From Lepus europaeus (taxonomy: Eukaryota; Chordata; Mammalia; Lagomorpha; Leporidae): DNA of 64,000 nt. Every line of letters begins with the position of its first letter. Positions within the stretch are counted from its first letter, which is position 1. Below the pieces are notes generated by a model. That model was not told where the DNA came from and did no database searches. It saw only the letters and a program-made list of their open reading frames with translations. The stretch covers positions 89,078,462 to 89,142,461 of the forward strand of contig NC_084834.1 in assembly GCF_033115175.1 (NCBI RefSeq), in the 5' to 3' direction. Positions 23,690-36,492 of this stretch are shown here, piece by piece. Both the position numbers and the translations under genes were made by a program.

Positions 23690-24039
23690 TTTTTTTTTTT
23701 GTTCTTTTGATCCAATTGATGAGAAAGATAATGCATTTAGTCAAATTAGAATTTTTGCATCTGGCCTTAGAAAGTGAAGATTACTGCCTCACTTGAGGAG
23801 GTATCATGGGTCAGTTGATTGATCTCATCTAATGAATGGGGTTGGAGGGTGAGGAAATAGGACAGATACCACCATGATAGTAGTTATGACTCCTGAGACA
23901 ACAGGGTCCATTGGTCAGTTTCCTTAAAGATGAAAGTGTCTAATAGCTATAGATGAGACAACAAGATATAACCTTAGACTCGCCTAATGCTTATCTCAAT
24001 TTTATCAAATTTTATTAAATTACCATATAGAAGTATTAA
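23690..24039. other. Unassigned sequence
   Basis: T-run, then nothing recognised. Confidence 0.4.
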
Positions 24040-26280
24040 ATTGAATAAGAGAAATATGTAATATGCATAAACTCTTCTCAAAATTCTTTAAAAGATTATT
24101 TACACATCTATACAAGACTCATACCTGAATCACACTTAGTGGTGAAAGACTAAATGTTTCTAAAGATAAGGCATAAGACAAGGATGTCTTTTCTTGCCAT
24201 TTCTATGCAACATTGTTCTGGGGGGTCTAGAGAGGGCAAATAGGAAAGAAAATTGGATAAAAGACATTCAGATTGGGAAATGAAGACATAAAACTACCTC
24301 TATTGCAGATCATGTGGTTTTATGTGTAGAAAATCCTAAGTAATCCAGCATATTTTAAAAAATCAGAACATAATAAACATGTTCTATGATGCTTCAGGAT
24401 TCAAAATTCATATGCAAAGTCCATCATATTTGCAATGAACACATTGAAAAATGAAACTTTTTTTAAAAAGCCAGTTGTAATAGTATCAAAGAGAATAAAA
24501 TATTGAGGGATAAATTTAACAGAAAGTTAAAAATTCACACACTGAAAACTATAAACCATTGTTAAAGAATCTTAAAAAGATCTAAACAAATGGGAAGACA
24601 TTCCACGTCCATGGATCAGAAGACTAGAATATAAAGCTGCCCTCACATTTATAGCCAACTGATTTCCAACTAGTATCTCAAGATAATTCTCTGGAGTAAA
24701 GAAAGTATTTTCAAAAAATGGTGCTGGTACAACTTACATTCACATTTTGCAAAGGAATAAAGTTGGATTCATACCTTGTAGGAATTTTTTACCATATAAA
24801 AATTTCACTGAAAATTGTTCTAAGACTTAAATGTAAGAATTACAACTATGAAATTCTTAGAAGAAAACAGAGGCATAAGTCTTTGGATTAGAGGTTCTTA
24901 GCAATGACACAAAAAGTGTAAGCAACTGAAGAAAAAAATATTACTTTGTGCTTTGAAGGACACCATCAAGAAGGTAAACAAGTAACCTACAGAATGAGAG
25001 AAAGTATTTACAAGTTGTACATCTCATAAGAGACTTGCCTTCAAAGTGTATGTACTACTCTCATATCTCAAAAATTAGGTTACAGAATGTTCCAAGGATC
25101 TGAACAGACACTTCTTGAAAGAAGATAAACAAATGACCAATGAACACATAAAAAAAAAAGATTCTCAAAACAGTAACTATCAGGAAAATACAGATCAAAA
25201 CCACATGGAGATACCACATCACATGCACTAAGATGACTATAATCAGAGACAGGTAATAACAAGTTCAGGAAAAAATGTGGAAAATTGAAGCCCTCATACA
25301 TTGCTGGTAGGATGGTAAAATGATCCAGGTACTTTGGAAGATAACCAGGAAGTTCCTCAAAACATCAAACATAGCTACCACTTGACTCACTGATTCTAAC
25401 CCCAGGCATAAGCCTCAGTGAGATAAAAACACACATATACGTGCATAAAGACAAATGTTCAGAACAACATTATTCATAATAGTCAAAAGTTGTAAATAAC
25501 CCAAATGTCTATCAACGGATGAGTGGATAAATAAAATGTGGTATATCTGCACAATGGAATATTATTTGGCAATAGAAAGGAATGAAATATTAATGCATGC
25601 AAAGCATGGATAAACAATGAAAAATTATGCTTAATAAAAGAAGTCACAGGGGCAGGCGCTGTGGAGTAGCAGGTAAAGCCACCACCTGCAGTGCTGGCAT
25701 CCCATATGGGTGCTGGTTCTAGTTCTGGGTGTTCCATTTCCAATCTAGCTCTCTGCTATGGCCTGGGAAAAGAGGATGGCCTAGGTCCTTGGGCCCCTGC
25801 AACCACGTAGGAGACGTGCAGAAAGCTCCTGGCTCCTGGCTTCAGATCAGATCAGCCCAGCTCTGGCTGTTGTGGCCATCTGGGGAGTGAAGCAGCTGAT
25901 GGAAGACTTCTCTCTGTCTCTCTCTACCTCTGCCTCTCTGTAACTCTGCCTTTCAAATAAAGAAATAAATAAATCTTTTTTTAAAAAAATTAAAAATATG
26001 ACAGTCACAAAACAGTAAATACTGCATGATGCTATTTATGGAAAATATCCACAATAGGCAGATCTATAGAGTCAGAAAGTGGAGGAGTGGTTACCTAGGG
26101 CAGGGGAGCTGGGGAAATGGGAAGTACCTGCGATTTCTTTGTGAGATGATAAAAATGTTCTGAAACTGGCCTTGGTGATGATTGTATAATTCTGTGAATA
26201 TTCTAATAACTATTAAATCATACATTCTAAATTGTGGAATTGTGTGATATGAATTTGTCCCAATAAAACTGCTACTAAAA
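24040..26280 (+). mobile_element. Old L1, ORF2 3' third and 3' UTR
   Basis: It runs from the reverse-transcriptase end (TAGTGGTGAAAGACTAAATG, then GTCTTTTCTTGCCATTTC) through GGATTAGAGGTTCTTAGCAA and CACATCACATGCACTAAG to ATGGAATATTATTTGGC and a 3' UTR ending CAATAAAACTGCTACTAAAA. A SINE interrupts it at 25649. Heavily stopped; inactive. Confidence 0.88.
25649..25992 (+). mobile_element. CSINE within the L1
   Basis: It starts GGGGCAGGCGCTGTGG and ends AAAGAAATAAATAAATCTTTTT. Confidence 0.93.
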
Positions 26281-26561
26281 AGTATAACATTCCTTTGAGT
26301 TTGTTAGCATAATTGAGTAACTAGATACCTGCTATACTTTATAAATAAAAATTATACGACAATTCTCACACAACTACTCCAGTAAAGAATTGGATCTTCA
26401 CTAAACTAGTAATTTCTTATTGACTAATAAAACTAACTAGTTTCATAAAGATGTCTGTCACTTCACTATTAAACATGGATATTACATGAATATTTCATAT
26501 GAGATTACATTATGCTTTCAGATGGAAGACAGAAACCAGGAAGTACTGAAAGGTGCTTATG

Positions 26562-26866
26562 AGGCGGGCACGAGTCACAGGGGTTAGGACACTACTTGGA
26601 ATGCCCACATCCCCCATTGGGAGTACCTGCACTCCGGTCCTGGCCCTGCTCCGAATTCCAGCTTCTCGCTAACGCACACCCTCAAAGGCAGCAGATGAGG
26701 GCTCTAGTACTCCATTCCTTCCCACCCATGTGGGAGACACGGATTGAATTAGCTGCAGGCTTGTCCAGTCCTAGCTGTTGCAAGCATTAAGGGAGTGAAC
26801 TGATGGATCAAAGGTCTCTCTCTCTCTTTCAAATAAAATTAAAGTTAAAAAATAAATTTTTAAAGA
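26562..26866 (+). mobile_element. Old diverged CSINE
   Basis: It starts GAGGCGGGCACGAGTCACAGG and ends CTCTTTCAAATAAAATTAAAG. The 64-aa frame inside it is not a gene. Confidence 0.8.
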
Positions 26867-28085
26867 CAACTATGAAAAGAAAAAGAAATGTGCTTTTTTT
26901 CAGAAACAGTTTGAAAAGATAGACAGCTCTAGCATAGGAACTATATTATATGTTATAGAGAAACATGGCCCATTATGGAAGAATTACTCAGGAAGCCTAC
27001 TATTTTAACAAAAGCAAGATTCAAAACCTATTTTTGAGACTCTGATGAAGCCTATTTAAATAACAACAGACTTATCTAGCAAGGTATAGAGTCAACAAAA
27101 ACAAAAATACAAATAATATCTGCATAATTGAACCATGCAATTTCTTTAAAACACTTTACATAATCCATGAAAGGACTAGAAAAGCATTAAAAGAATCCTA
27201 TTACTGAGTAGCATTGACAAAAATATTACTAAATTTGGTAGTTAATATTTCATATTATTTTGCCTGGCCCTGTTGAAATTAGACACAGCTTTATCACTTT
27301 TTGACTGGTAGAAAAATTGAGGCTGATTGACAGGTACATACTTTCTCAGATTCTTTTCCTTCTGCTAAGGTAACTGGCAACATCTTAGCAGGTGGATTCT
27401 GTTAGACTGTGCCCCTCAGGAAAGACAACCTGGAGTAGAGACCCCAACCAGCCTGTGACTCCATCAATTGCATTGATCCATATAAACTTGTATTTCTAGT
27501 TCAAAAATTTTCAAACACTGGAACTTAACAGCATGAACACATAAACTTGTTATTTTGAACCAATGAGATTTGGCAGGTATTTCTATTAAATAATATACCT
27601 CATCTATCCTAATTAATCCTTTCCCAAAGGGCAAGGAAGTCCCTTCAGGGCTATTTGGTCAGGATTCACATTTATGCCACTCTTAAGGAAGGAAGAGATA
27701 TGAAGGACGCTTAAATGATTATATCTTTGTATTAGAACTTTACATTGGGTTTTAGTTTAGAATTTTCCTGAACAAAATTTTCTTTTTAGTTCAAACTGTA
27801 AAATTTCTTTTTAGTCCAAGTTAATTTCAAGCACATGAAAAGAGAAAACAGATATTTTCCTTGGAGCCATAATTACTTTTAAAATGGATGTTTCTCATAC
27901 ATAATTCCCCAATCATTAAGAATTCTCCAAATGACTTACTTCCTTTAAATAATTAAATACATTTAAATATGAATGGTAATGTCTACTAAGAGACTATAGA
28001 ATGTGTGATACCCTCCTTTAAATCCTGTAGAGTTGGTAAAAAAAACTAAGAACTTCTTATATGAAGCCAGAGCAACTAGAAAAGC
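26867..28085. other. Unassigned intergenic sequence
   Basis: AT-rich, with no gene or confident repeat in 1.2 kb. Confidence 0.4.
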
Positions 28086-28139
28086 AGAGTTGTGAACTGA
28101 ATTGTGTCTCCCACTAAAATTCAGATGCTGAAGTCTTAA

Positions 28140-28250
28140 CCCCACATTTTTAATAAACCTTTTGAAGATTCCTCATATGGATTTCAAAAATGTTTTGCAC
28201 TAAAATAAAACTTATCTTTTGATTCCCATTTTCCACAAAGTGCCCTCAAA
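28140..28250 (+). mobile_element. Mariner-derived MITE remnant
   Basis: TTTTGCACTAAAATAAAACTTATC and CCATTTTCCACAAAG match the short mariner-like repeat also seen at 42056, 51328, 37615 and 57012. Confidence 0.55.
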
Positions 28251-28267
28251 TTTGGAGATGGGGCTTT

Positions 28268-29146
28268 TTTTTTTTTCATTGTAATATCATTTTTTAAACT
28301 TTTATTTAGTAAATATAAATTTCCAAAGTACAGTTTATGGATTACAATGGCTTCCCCCCCCCATAACTTCCCTCCCACTCGCACCCCTCCCATCTCCTGC
28401 TCCCTCTCCCATTCCATTCACATCAAGATTCATTTTCACATCTCTTTATATACAGAAAATGGATTTAGTATATATTAAGTAAAGATTTCAACAGTTTGCA
28501 CCCACACAGAACATAAACTGTAAAATACTGTTTGAGTACTAGTTATAGCATTAATTCACATTGGACAACACAGTAAGGACAGAGATCCCACATGAGGAGT
28601 AAGTGCACAGTGACTCCTGTTGTTGACTTAACAAATTGACACTCTCGTTTATGGCGTCAGTAATCTCCCTAGGCTCTAGTCATGAGTTGCCAAGGCTATG
28701 GAAGCTTTTTGATTTCGCCAACTTCGATCTTATTCAGACAAGGTCATAGTCAAAGTGGAAGTTCTCTCCTCCCTTCAGAGAAAGGTACTTCCTTCTTTGA
28801 TGGCCCCGTTCTTTCCACTGGGATCCCACTCGCAGAGATCTTTCATTTATTTATTTATTTTTTGCCAGAGTGTCTTGGCTTTCCATGCTTAAAATACTCT
28901 CATAGGCCCTTCAGCCATATCTGAATGCCTTAAGGACTGATTCTGAGGCCAGAGTGCTGTTTAGGACATCTGCCATTCTATGAGTTTGCTGTGTATCCTG
29001 CTTCCCATGTTGGATCGTTCTCTCTCTTTTTTATTCTATCAGTTAGTATTAGCAGACACTAGTCTTGTTTATGTGATCCCTTTGACTCTTAGACCTATTA
29101 GTGTGATCAATTGTGAACTGAAATTGATCACTTGGACTAGTGAGAT
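28268..29146 (-). mobile_element. Rabbit-type L1 3' end, 5'-truncated
   Basis: An 879-bp insertion reads the same 3' terminus as the copy at 22984 and extends further into the L1. Exact target duplication GGAGATGGGGCTTT at 28254-28267 and 29147-29160. The short open frames inside (28682-28924, 28980-29210) belong to the complement of the L1 3' region. Confidence 0.93.
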
Positions 29147-29446
29147 GGAGATGGGGCTTTTAAAGAAGCAAAGTAAAATGAAGTCACATGGGCAGACCTT
29201 CATTCAATAAAAAATGATGTCTTTAGAAGAAGAGAGATTAGGATACACAAATAGACACACACAGCAAAGACCACGTGAAGAAAGTGGAAGAAGATGACTA
29301 CCTGCAAGCCAAAAAGGTCTTAGAAGAAATCAACTCTGTTGACACTCTGATCTCAGACTTCCAAAGAATTGGAAGAAAACAAACGTCTGTTGTTTAAGCC
29401 ACTAGACTGTGGCGCTTTGTTGGGGCTGCCCTAGCAAACTGGTCCA

Positions 29447-30993
29447 GGAAGCCTTCTTCATGTCGTGTGGTGTCATCCCCAAGGGCATCCCAATGGGAGA
29501 AGGTCTCCAGAGGGAAAGACACATGTGGTCCCCTGGACTGCATGATTCCCTTTGAAGCAGAACCACTTGGAAGAAGAGTTTAGGAGCATCCTACTCAGTG
29601 TGCTAGATCTACAACTGCAGAGAATGAATAAACATGCATCGAATCACCTGTACAATTTCAATATATTTCCCCCGGAAAGAATATGTGGGTAGAACAAAGA
29701 GGGTGGAAGTCAGTACTCTTAGTTTTAACAACAACATAAGCCTGTTCTCTTGACTGTAAAGTAGGACTAATAACACAGGACATTATCTTCCTGTCAGAGA
29801 CTTTTAAAGAGAGATCCGACAGCACACAGAGCATCAAAGAAACAATTCTGCCACTATTCAGGCTCCCGGAGGAGCTGCTGGCTGCAGAACTCCCATTTAC
29901 TCAAGCCTTTAATATTCATCTCTATGGAATTCAGAGCCACATCTTGTTTTTGTAAACAGCTTTGCAGCTGAAGCACTAAAAATGTCAGAAGATCACCACT
30001 TTCAGCAATCTTTTAATTTTTATGTGTAATCTTCAGAAAGGTCAAATAACAAAGCTATAAACAATTAGATAACATAAGAATATTTGCTCTCTCTTTTGCT
30101 TAGCCTGAAACATAATCTCATCTGCAGTTGAAACTTACGAATTGGCTAGGAGGAAAGCAGTATTTACAGTGGAGACAACATGTAGACACCCCATTAATAC
30201 AATGGTCAGAGACAGCTAACGAGGAATGACCCTTCGGTATGTTGCAATGTCATCTCTGTGTATTCCTGGCAAATTGTATAACATGGCCTGAAACTCAGTT
30301 GTCTTTGCAGAGGAGACCAAGAACTTCAGGACCACCAGAGCACAACAGAGCAAACAAACTGTCATGATGTCCTTCACCCATTGAACGAACAGCATCCTAA
30401 GAAATTCAGTAGAACATGGGCAAGACCGCACTGGATATCATCTTTGCATTGGGATTCAGAACCCATTTTGGTGGTGGCAAGACAGCTGGCTTTGAGATGA
30501 TTGCTGATTGCTTGGATTCTGCAAAGAAAAATGAACTCCAACACATAGGGCCAGGCCTGTTGGAGAAGAAAAAGACATCGAGGAAATAGCAAAGGGAATG
30601 CACAATCAGAATTTAAAAAGACAGAGGGACTGCAAAGGGCAAGGCTGTCCTGGCAGAAAGGGAGCAGGGGGCTGGATACAGCAGGAGGCCAAATCCAGCA
30701 GACCATCGGCAATGACTATGAAAATATTTCCCTGAGAAGATTAATAAACTGTAAAAACATTATTTAAAACAAGGTTTAACCTGAATCTAATCATGAAGAA
30801 ATATCAGATACAAACGCCAAATAGGCAGCTGTGGATGGACTTCCTATTTGCTTCAAAATGTCAAGGTTGTGAAAGACAAAAATGCCTAACAAACTATCTC
30901 AGATTAAAAGGGGTGAAAGATACAGGATAATGTTTCATCCGATGTTGGGTCCTGGGCCAGAAATGTTTTTGATTTTGCTTTAAAAAAACACCA
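29447..30993. other. Unassigned intergenic sequence
   Basis: 1.5 kb with no recognised repeat. A 112-aa frame on the - strand (30374-30712) has no domain, no splice context and no family I know. Confidence 0.4.
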
Positions 30994-31333
30994 GTGGGCT
31001 GGCGCCACGGCTCAATAGGCTAATCCTCCGCCTGCGGCGCCGGCACACCAGGTTCTAGTCCCAGTCAGGGAGCCGGATTCTGTCCCAGTCGCTCCTCTTC
31101 CAGTCCAGCTCTCTGCTGTGACCAGGGAGTGAAGTGGAGGATGGCCCAAGTGCTTGGGCCCTGCACCCGCATGGGAGACCAGGAGAAGCACCTGGCTCCT
31201 GGCTTTGGATCAGCAGGGTGCGCCGGCTACAGCGGCCATTGGGGCTTGAACCAACGGAAAACAAAGACCTTTCTCTCTGTCTCTCTCTCTCACTGTCCAC
31301 TCTGCCTGTCAAAAAAAAAAAAAAAAAAAAAAA
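30994..31333 (+). mobile_element. CSINE, young poly(A) form
   Basis: It starts GGCTGGCGCCACGGCTC and ends CTGCCTGTCAAAA with an A-run. Target duplication ACACCAGTG on both sides. Confidence 0.95.
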
Positions 31334-31631
31334 GACACCAGTGAATCAAATGATGAAATTAAGTCTATAAATTATATAGTAATGGTATATCTATATAATG
31401 CTTTGATTCTGATTCTGATCATTGTATTGCTGCTATAAGAGAATTTCTTTTGGTTTGGTTTGGTTTGGTTTTGAATCATTTCAGTGTAAATGGGCCTTAC
31501 TCAGTCTTTAGAAAGCTGTTAGTTTAGGGAGTCTAGAAAACAGTGAATAAGAATTCTTTGTCGTATTTTATAACTTTAATGTAATACAATGTATATATTT
31601 AAAATTATATAATGTCAGGAAAACAGGAATT
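31334..31631. other. Unassigned sequence with a (TTTGG)n block
   Basis: A short TTTGG pentamer repeat lies at about 31449-31472. The rest is AT-rich. Confidence 0.5.
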
Positions 31632-31925
31632 TTTAAAATGTCTTCATCTATTTTATTTGAAAGGCAAAGAGACAGAAAGAGACCTTGCATCTCTAGTTTC
31701 ATTTCTCTAATGTCTGCAACAGTCAGGGCTGGGTCAGGTCAAAGCCAGGAGCAGGGAATTCAATCCAGGTCTCCCATGTTGGTAGCAGGGATTCAACCAC
31801 TTGAGCCATTATCTGCTGCTTCTTCGCAAGATGGAGAGTGGAGCCAGGACTGAAACTTTAGCACTCTAGTATGGGATGTGGGAATCACAAACAGCAGCTT
31901 AACCACTGGGCCTAACATGGGTCCC
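31632..31925 (-). mobile_element. Old diverged CSINE
   Basis: TTTTATTTGAAAGGCAAAGAG opens it and GGGCCTAACATGGGTCC closes it. Confidence 0.8.
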
Positions 31926-32175
31926 CTCAAACAAAAGAGGATTCAGAAGACAGATCTGATACAGTGCTCATTCTAGTACCTCCACTCTAACATATGAGGC
32001 TGGAAATTATAATCAATTTGAGAAGAGCTTATATATTTTGCATTTCTTTAAATGGAAAAAGAAAAGTTCAGTGTGCTGCTCTTTTCACTGTAGCTAAGTT
32101 CTCAGCATGTTCTATGGCTGTGTGTTATTTTTTTCTGTCGATAAGCTCAGAACATGTAACCTTTGAGACTGGACA

Positions 32176-33010
32176 TTACATTTAAAACATTTAGTAAACA
32201 CCTATCATGTCCCAATCACTATGCTAGATTTAGAAATACAGAAATAAAGTACATATGGTGTGTGACCTAAAGGATCTGACAGATTAAAAGGGGGGACAGA
32301 CATATAAATGAATAAAGTGAATAATTATAATGAATATAGGTGTTACAGTAATTGTATATGTCTGTGTATTTGTGTATAGTCGACCATTGTACATAAGAGA
32401 TGGATGGTCAATTCCCAGAGAGCAGTTAGAAAGATCCTCATGAGAGATTGAGCTAATTGAACTGGATTTGAAAAATATGAGTAGTGGATTGGGCATTATG
32501 GCACAGAGAATTAAGATTCTGCTTGGAACACCCACATCCAATATCAGAATGCCAGTTCGGATCCTCCCCCAAAGCAGCAGATATTTACTGTTTCAAGTAT
32601 TAGGTCCTTGACACCTATGCGGGAGATGCAGATGGCTCCTGGCTTTGGCTTAGCCCAGCCCTGGCTATTGAAGCTATCTGGGGAGTAAATCAGTAGATCT
32701 CTGTTTGTCTCTCTCTATCACTTTGCCTTCCAATCAAACAAATCTTTTTTTTTTTTTTTTTTTTTTTGAGTAGTGGTTTGGATGGACAGAGAGAGGAGGT
32801 AGGATTCTGGGTAAGTGAAATGACTTAAGCCAAGGACATAGAGCTATGAAACAATCTACAGTATCAGAGGACAGCAAATAATACAGTATGGATGAATTCA
32901 AGATGGGAAGTGGCCACAGTGAGAGGGGATGGTGAAGAGAGAGACTGGGGCCAATTCCTAGAAGGCCTCGTAAGCCTTTGTGCCAGCAACCTCTGCACAA
33001 TCTTACAGAA
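32176..33010 (-). mobile_element. L2 LINE, split by a SINE
   Basis: On the + strand, ATTTAGTAAACACCTATCATG, GGGGACAGACATATAAATG and later AAGGCCTCGTAAGCC appear in the order of one antisense L2 copy. The SINE is at 32488-32766. Confidence 0.6.
32488..32766 (+). mobile_element. CSINE within the L2
   Basis: Target duplication TGAGTAGTGG at 32478-32487 and 32767-32776. The tail is a T-rich run, so the 3' end has drifted from the usual A-rich form. Confidence 0.88.
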
Positions 33011-33553
33011 ACAGTTTGGAGTCATTTATCTGCATCTGTGAATAACTAACTTGTTGAGCCATCACAGGCAAAGCAACGTATATGGGGTAGGCCATTCCAA
33101 TCCCATGACATGATCTATGTTGATCATAATAAGGGAACAGAACAGAGAGTGAGATGTTCTCACATCTTTATACCTCAAATAATGACATAAAGATATTTGC
33201 ATTTCTTCTACTTTTGAAGGGCTCTACAGAGATTGGAGGGGGGCTGACTCTTACTGTGCCAAATGAGAAGTTCGAGTTGTAACGGAATGTCCTTGCTGCT
33301 AATCATCTCGTGCTCATTCCAGGCAGAGAAGCAGTGGCCCAGTTAGGAGCACAGTGCTTCATCATGGGTGTGCCTCTTGTTTTGTTTGCCTCTCATACAC
33401 CAACGGGACAAAGGATCAAAGATCTCTGCTCAAGTCTACAAAACGGTAGGAATGAAGGACAGAAATCTTACCGTCGGAAGGCTGAGTCACAAGTTTAGGA
33501 TACAGACATTGATTACTTAAGATTATCTTGAGTAAAAATCGAGGAAACATCTT
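33011..33553. other. Unassigned sequence
   Basis: No recognised gene or repeat. The 62-aa frame at 33310-33498 has no support. Confidence 0.4.
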
Positions 33554-33887
33554 GGGGCCGGCGGCACTGTGGTGCAGTGGGTTAAAGCATTGGCCTGACA
33601 CACCAATATCCCATACGGGAACTGGTTCTAGTCCTGGCTGCTTGTTTCCAATCCAGCTCTCTGCTGTGGCCTGGGAAAGCAGTAGAAGATGGCCCAGGTC
33701 CTTGAACCCCTGTACCCTTATGTGAGACCTGGAAGAAGCTCCTGGCTCCTGACTTCGGATCCATTCAGCTCCAGCCATTGCAGCCATTTTAGGAGTGAAC
33801 AAGTGGATGAAAGACCCCTCTTGATGTCTCTACCTCTCTCTGTAACTCTGTCTTTCAAATAAATAAAAGTAAATATTTTTTTAAAAT
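33554..33887 (+). mobile_element. CSINE
   Basis: Exact 13-bp target duplication GAGGAAACATCTT at 33541-33553 and 33888-33900. Confidence 0.96.
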
Positions 33888-33959
33888 GAGGAAACATCTT
33901 TCTGATTCCTAGCTGTCTCATGTCTCTGAATCTTTATTTACTAACTTATGGATAATCAT

Positions 33960-34270
33960 CGAGGGCTCCCCCTTGCCCCATCCAAGGTTTCACTCCCATG
34001 GTTTCACTTACCCTCAGTCAATCTGACCTGAAAATATTAAATGAAAAATTCTATAAATAAATAATGCAAAGTTTTAAAAAGTTTTTGTTGTGGCATACCA
34101 TTATTGTTTTATTATTTATTGTTATTAATCTCTTACTATGCTCAATTTATAAATTAAATGTTATCATAAGTATGCATGTCTAAAAAAAAGAAAACTAGTA
34201 TCCTCATGTATAGAATTCAGTACTATCTGAGATTGCAGGCATCCTCTGCAAGATCTCAGAATATACTCCT
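33960..34270 (-). mobile_element. Tigger-type (TcMar) short transposon
   Basis: TTTCACTTACCCTCAGTC, then GAAAATATTAAATG, then TCTCTTACTATGCTCAATTTAT, then CTATCTGAGATTGCAGGCATCC match the two ends of a Tigger element with its middle missing, the same family as 52728-53433 and 63395-63617. Confidence 0.65.
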
Positions 34271-34271
34271 G

Positions 34272-34603
34272 GGGCTAGCATTGTGGTGAAGTGGGTAAAG
34301 CCACCTCTTGCAATGCCAGCATCCCAAATGGGCACAGATTTATGTCCCAGCCCCTCTACTTCCAATCCAGCTCTCTGCTAATGACCTGAGAAAAGCAGCA
34401 GCAGATGTCCCAAGTGCTTGGGCACTTGCCACCCATGTGGGAGACATAGAAGAAGCTCCTGGCTCCTGCCTTTGGCCTGGTCCAGCCCAGGGTAGGCCAT
34501 TGCAGCAATCTGGGGAGTGAATCAGCAGAAGGAAGATCTCACTCTATCTCTCCCTCTTTCTCTGTAACTCTGAATTTCAAATAAAATAATTATAAATCTT
34601 TTT
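34272..34603 (+). mobile_element. CSINE, tail interrupted by the next SINE
   Basis: It starts GGGGCTAGCATTGTGG. The tail reaches AAATAAAATAATTATAAATC, and an AAATAAATCTTAAG remnant appears again at 34936-34955 beyond the inserted copy. Confidence 0.88.
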
Positions 34604-34935
34604 TTTATTTTTAAAAGAGTTATTTTATACATTTGAAAGGCAGAGTTACAGAGAGAAAGGAACAGAAAGAGAGAGGTCTTCCATCCACCCATCTACCCCC
34701 AAAATGGCTGCAATGGCTGGGGCTGGGCCAGGCCGAAGCCAGGAGCCAGGAGCTTCCTCTGGGCCTCCAACATGGGTACAGGAGCCCAAGCACTTGGGCT
34801 ATCCTCTGCTACTTTCCCAGACACATTAACAGAGAGCTGGATTGGAAGTGGAGCAGCCAGGACTCAAACCAGCACCCATATAGGATGTTGGCATCGTAGA
34901 TAGCAGATTTACCTGGGTGCCACAACACCAGCCCC
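34604..34935 (-). mobile_element. CSINE inserted in the tail of another
   Basis: TTTAAAAGAGTTATTTTATAC opens it and CACAACACCAGCCCC closes it. Confidence 0.9.
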
Positions 34936-35071
34936 AAAATAAATCTTAAGAAAAAAAAAAGAATGTAAATGTGGGCAGTAGTAAAGAAGAAATTATTGTA
35001 AAAAAAAAAAATAAATGAGAAGATAAACCACAGGCTGTGAGAAAAATATTTGATCAAGGACTGTTATCTGG

Positions 35072-35400
35072 CACATACCGACACTGTGGCACAGTGAGTT
35101 AAGCTGCCACCTGCAATGCTAGCATCCCATATGAATCCCAATTCAAGTCCCGGCTGTTCCATGTCCAATCCAGCTCCCTGCTAATGTGCTTAGGAAGGGG
35201 CTTCAGTAGATGGCCTGAGTGTCTGAGCCCCTGCCACTCATGTGGGAGACCTGAATTGAACTACAGGCTCCTGGCATCATCCTGGCCCCAGCTGTCATAG
35301 CCATTTGGAGAGTGAACCAGCAGATGGAAGCACACTCTCTCTGTTTCTCTTTATTCCCTGTCTCTCTGTAACTCTTTCAAATAAATATATCTTTAAAAAA
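35072..35400 (+). mobile_element. CSINE
   Basis: It starts ACATACCGACACTGTGGC and ends TTTCAAATAAATATATCTTT. Confidence 0.9.
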
Positions 35401-35593
35401 GGGCCTCTATCCAAAATATCAAAATACTCAAAAAAGTCTTAAAGTTCAACAATAAGAAAAAAAGCAACCCAGTTAACAAGTGGGCAAGAGATCTGAATAG
35501 ACACCTCACAAAGATGCTGTGCGGAAGAGAAACAAGCATGTGAAAAGATGCTCAGCATCATACATAATTAGGGAATTGCAATGAAAACAACCA

Positions 35594-35906
35594 GGGGGCC
35601 AGCATTGTGGTACAGTGAATAAAGCCACTGCCTGCAATGTTGGCATCACATATAGGTGCTGGTTTGTGTCACAGCTCCTCCACTTCCAAACCAGCTCCCT
35701 GCTAATGGCCCAGGAAAAGCATTGGAAGATGGCCCAAGTGTTTGGGCCACTGGCACCCACATGGGAGGCCCCAGATGAAGCTTCTGGCTTCAGCCTAGCC
35801 CAGCCCTGGGCGTTGCAGCCATCTGGGGAATGAACCAGTGGATTGAAGATCCTCTCTGTCTGTCTCCCCTCACTCTCTCTCTCTTTTTTTTTTTTAAATA
35901 AAAATG
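35594..35906 (+). mobile_element. CSINE within the L1
   Basis: It starts GGGGGCCAGCATTGTGG and ends in a CT tract and TTTTTTTAAATAAAAATG. Confidence 0.9.
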
Positions 35907-36101
35907 AAAAAGGCTACATACTGTATGATTACATTTATATGACATTCTGGAAAAGGCAAAGCTTTGGAGACACTAAAGTGATCAGTAGTTGCCAGAGGTT
36001 TGTAGGGAAGGTGGGCAGATGCATAAGTGGAGCAGGGAAACTGTCCCATGTGATATTAAGGGTGGATGTCTGTCATTACACATTTGTCAAAACCATAGAG
36101 T

Positions 36102-36454
36102 GGCCGGCGCCGCGGCTCACTAGTCTAATCCTCCGCCTGCAGCGCCAGCACCCTGGGTTCTAGTCCTGGTTGGGGCGCCGGATTCTGTCCCGGTTGCCCC
36201 TCTTCCAGGCCAGCTCTCTGCTATGGCCCAGGAGTGCAGAGGAGGATGGCCCAAGTCCTTGGGCCCTGAACCTGCATGGGAGACCAGGAGAAGCACCTGG
36301 CTCCTGGCTTCGGATCAGCGCAGTGTGCACTGGCCGCAGCGCACCAGCCATAACACGCTGGCCATAGCGGCCATTTGGGGGGTGAACCAACGACCAACGG
36401 AAGGAAGACCTTTCTATCTGTCTCTCTCTCTCTCACTGTCTAACTCTGCCTGTC

Positions 36455-36492
<38 letters not shown>
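36102..36492 (+). mobile_element. CSINE, young poly(A) form with internal duplication
   Basis: It starts TGGCCGGCGCCGCGGCTC. The GCGCACCAGCC/CACGCTGGCC segment near 36325-36368 is longer than in other copies, so the element is about 40 bp longer. A-run of about 35. Confidence 0.93.

Larger units (their letters stand above)
28091..29446 (+). mobile_element. MaLR LTR (MLT1-like), interrupted fossil
   Basis: It opens GTGAACTGAATTGTGTCTCC and closes GTTTAAGCCACTAGACTGTGG with GGCTGCCCTAGCAAACTGG. A broken, non-coding solo LTR fossil. It carries a mariner-type MITE remnant (about 28140-28250) and a rabbit L1 (28268-29146). It is clearly older than both. Confidence 0.78.

Noticed and set aside
30374-30712. 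112-aa hydrophobic - strand frame
   Set aside because: No domain, no signal context beyond general hydrophobicity. Probably chance.
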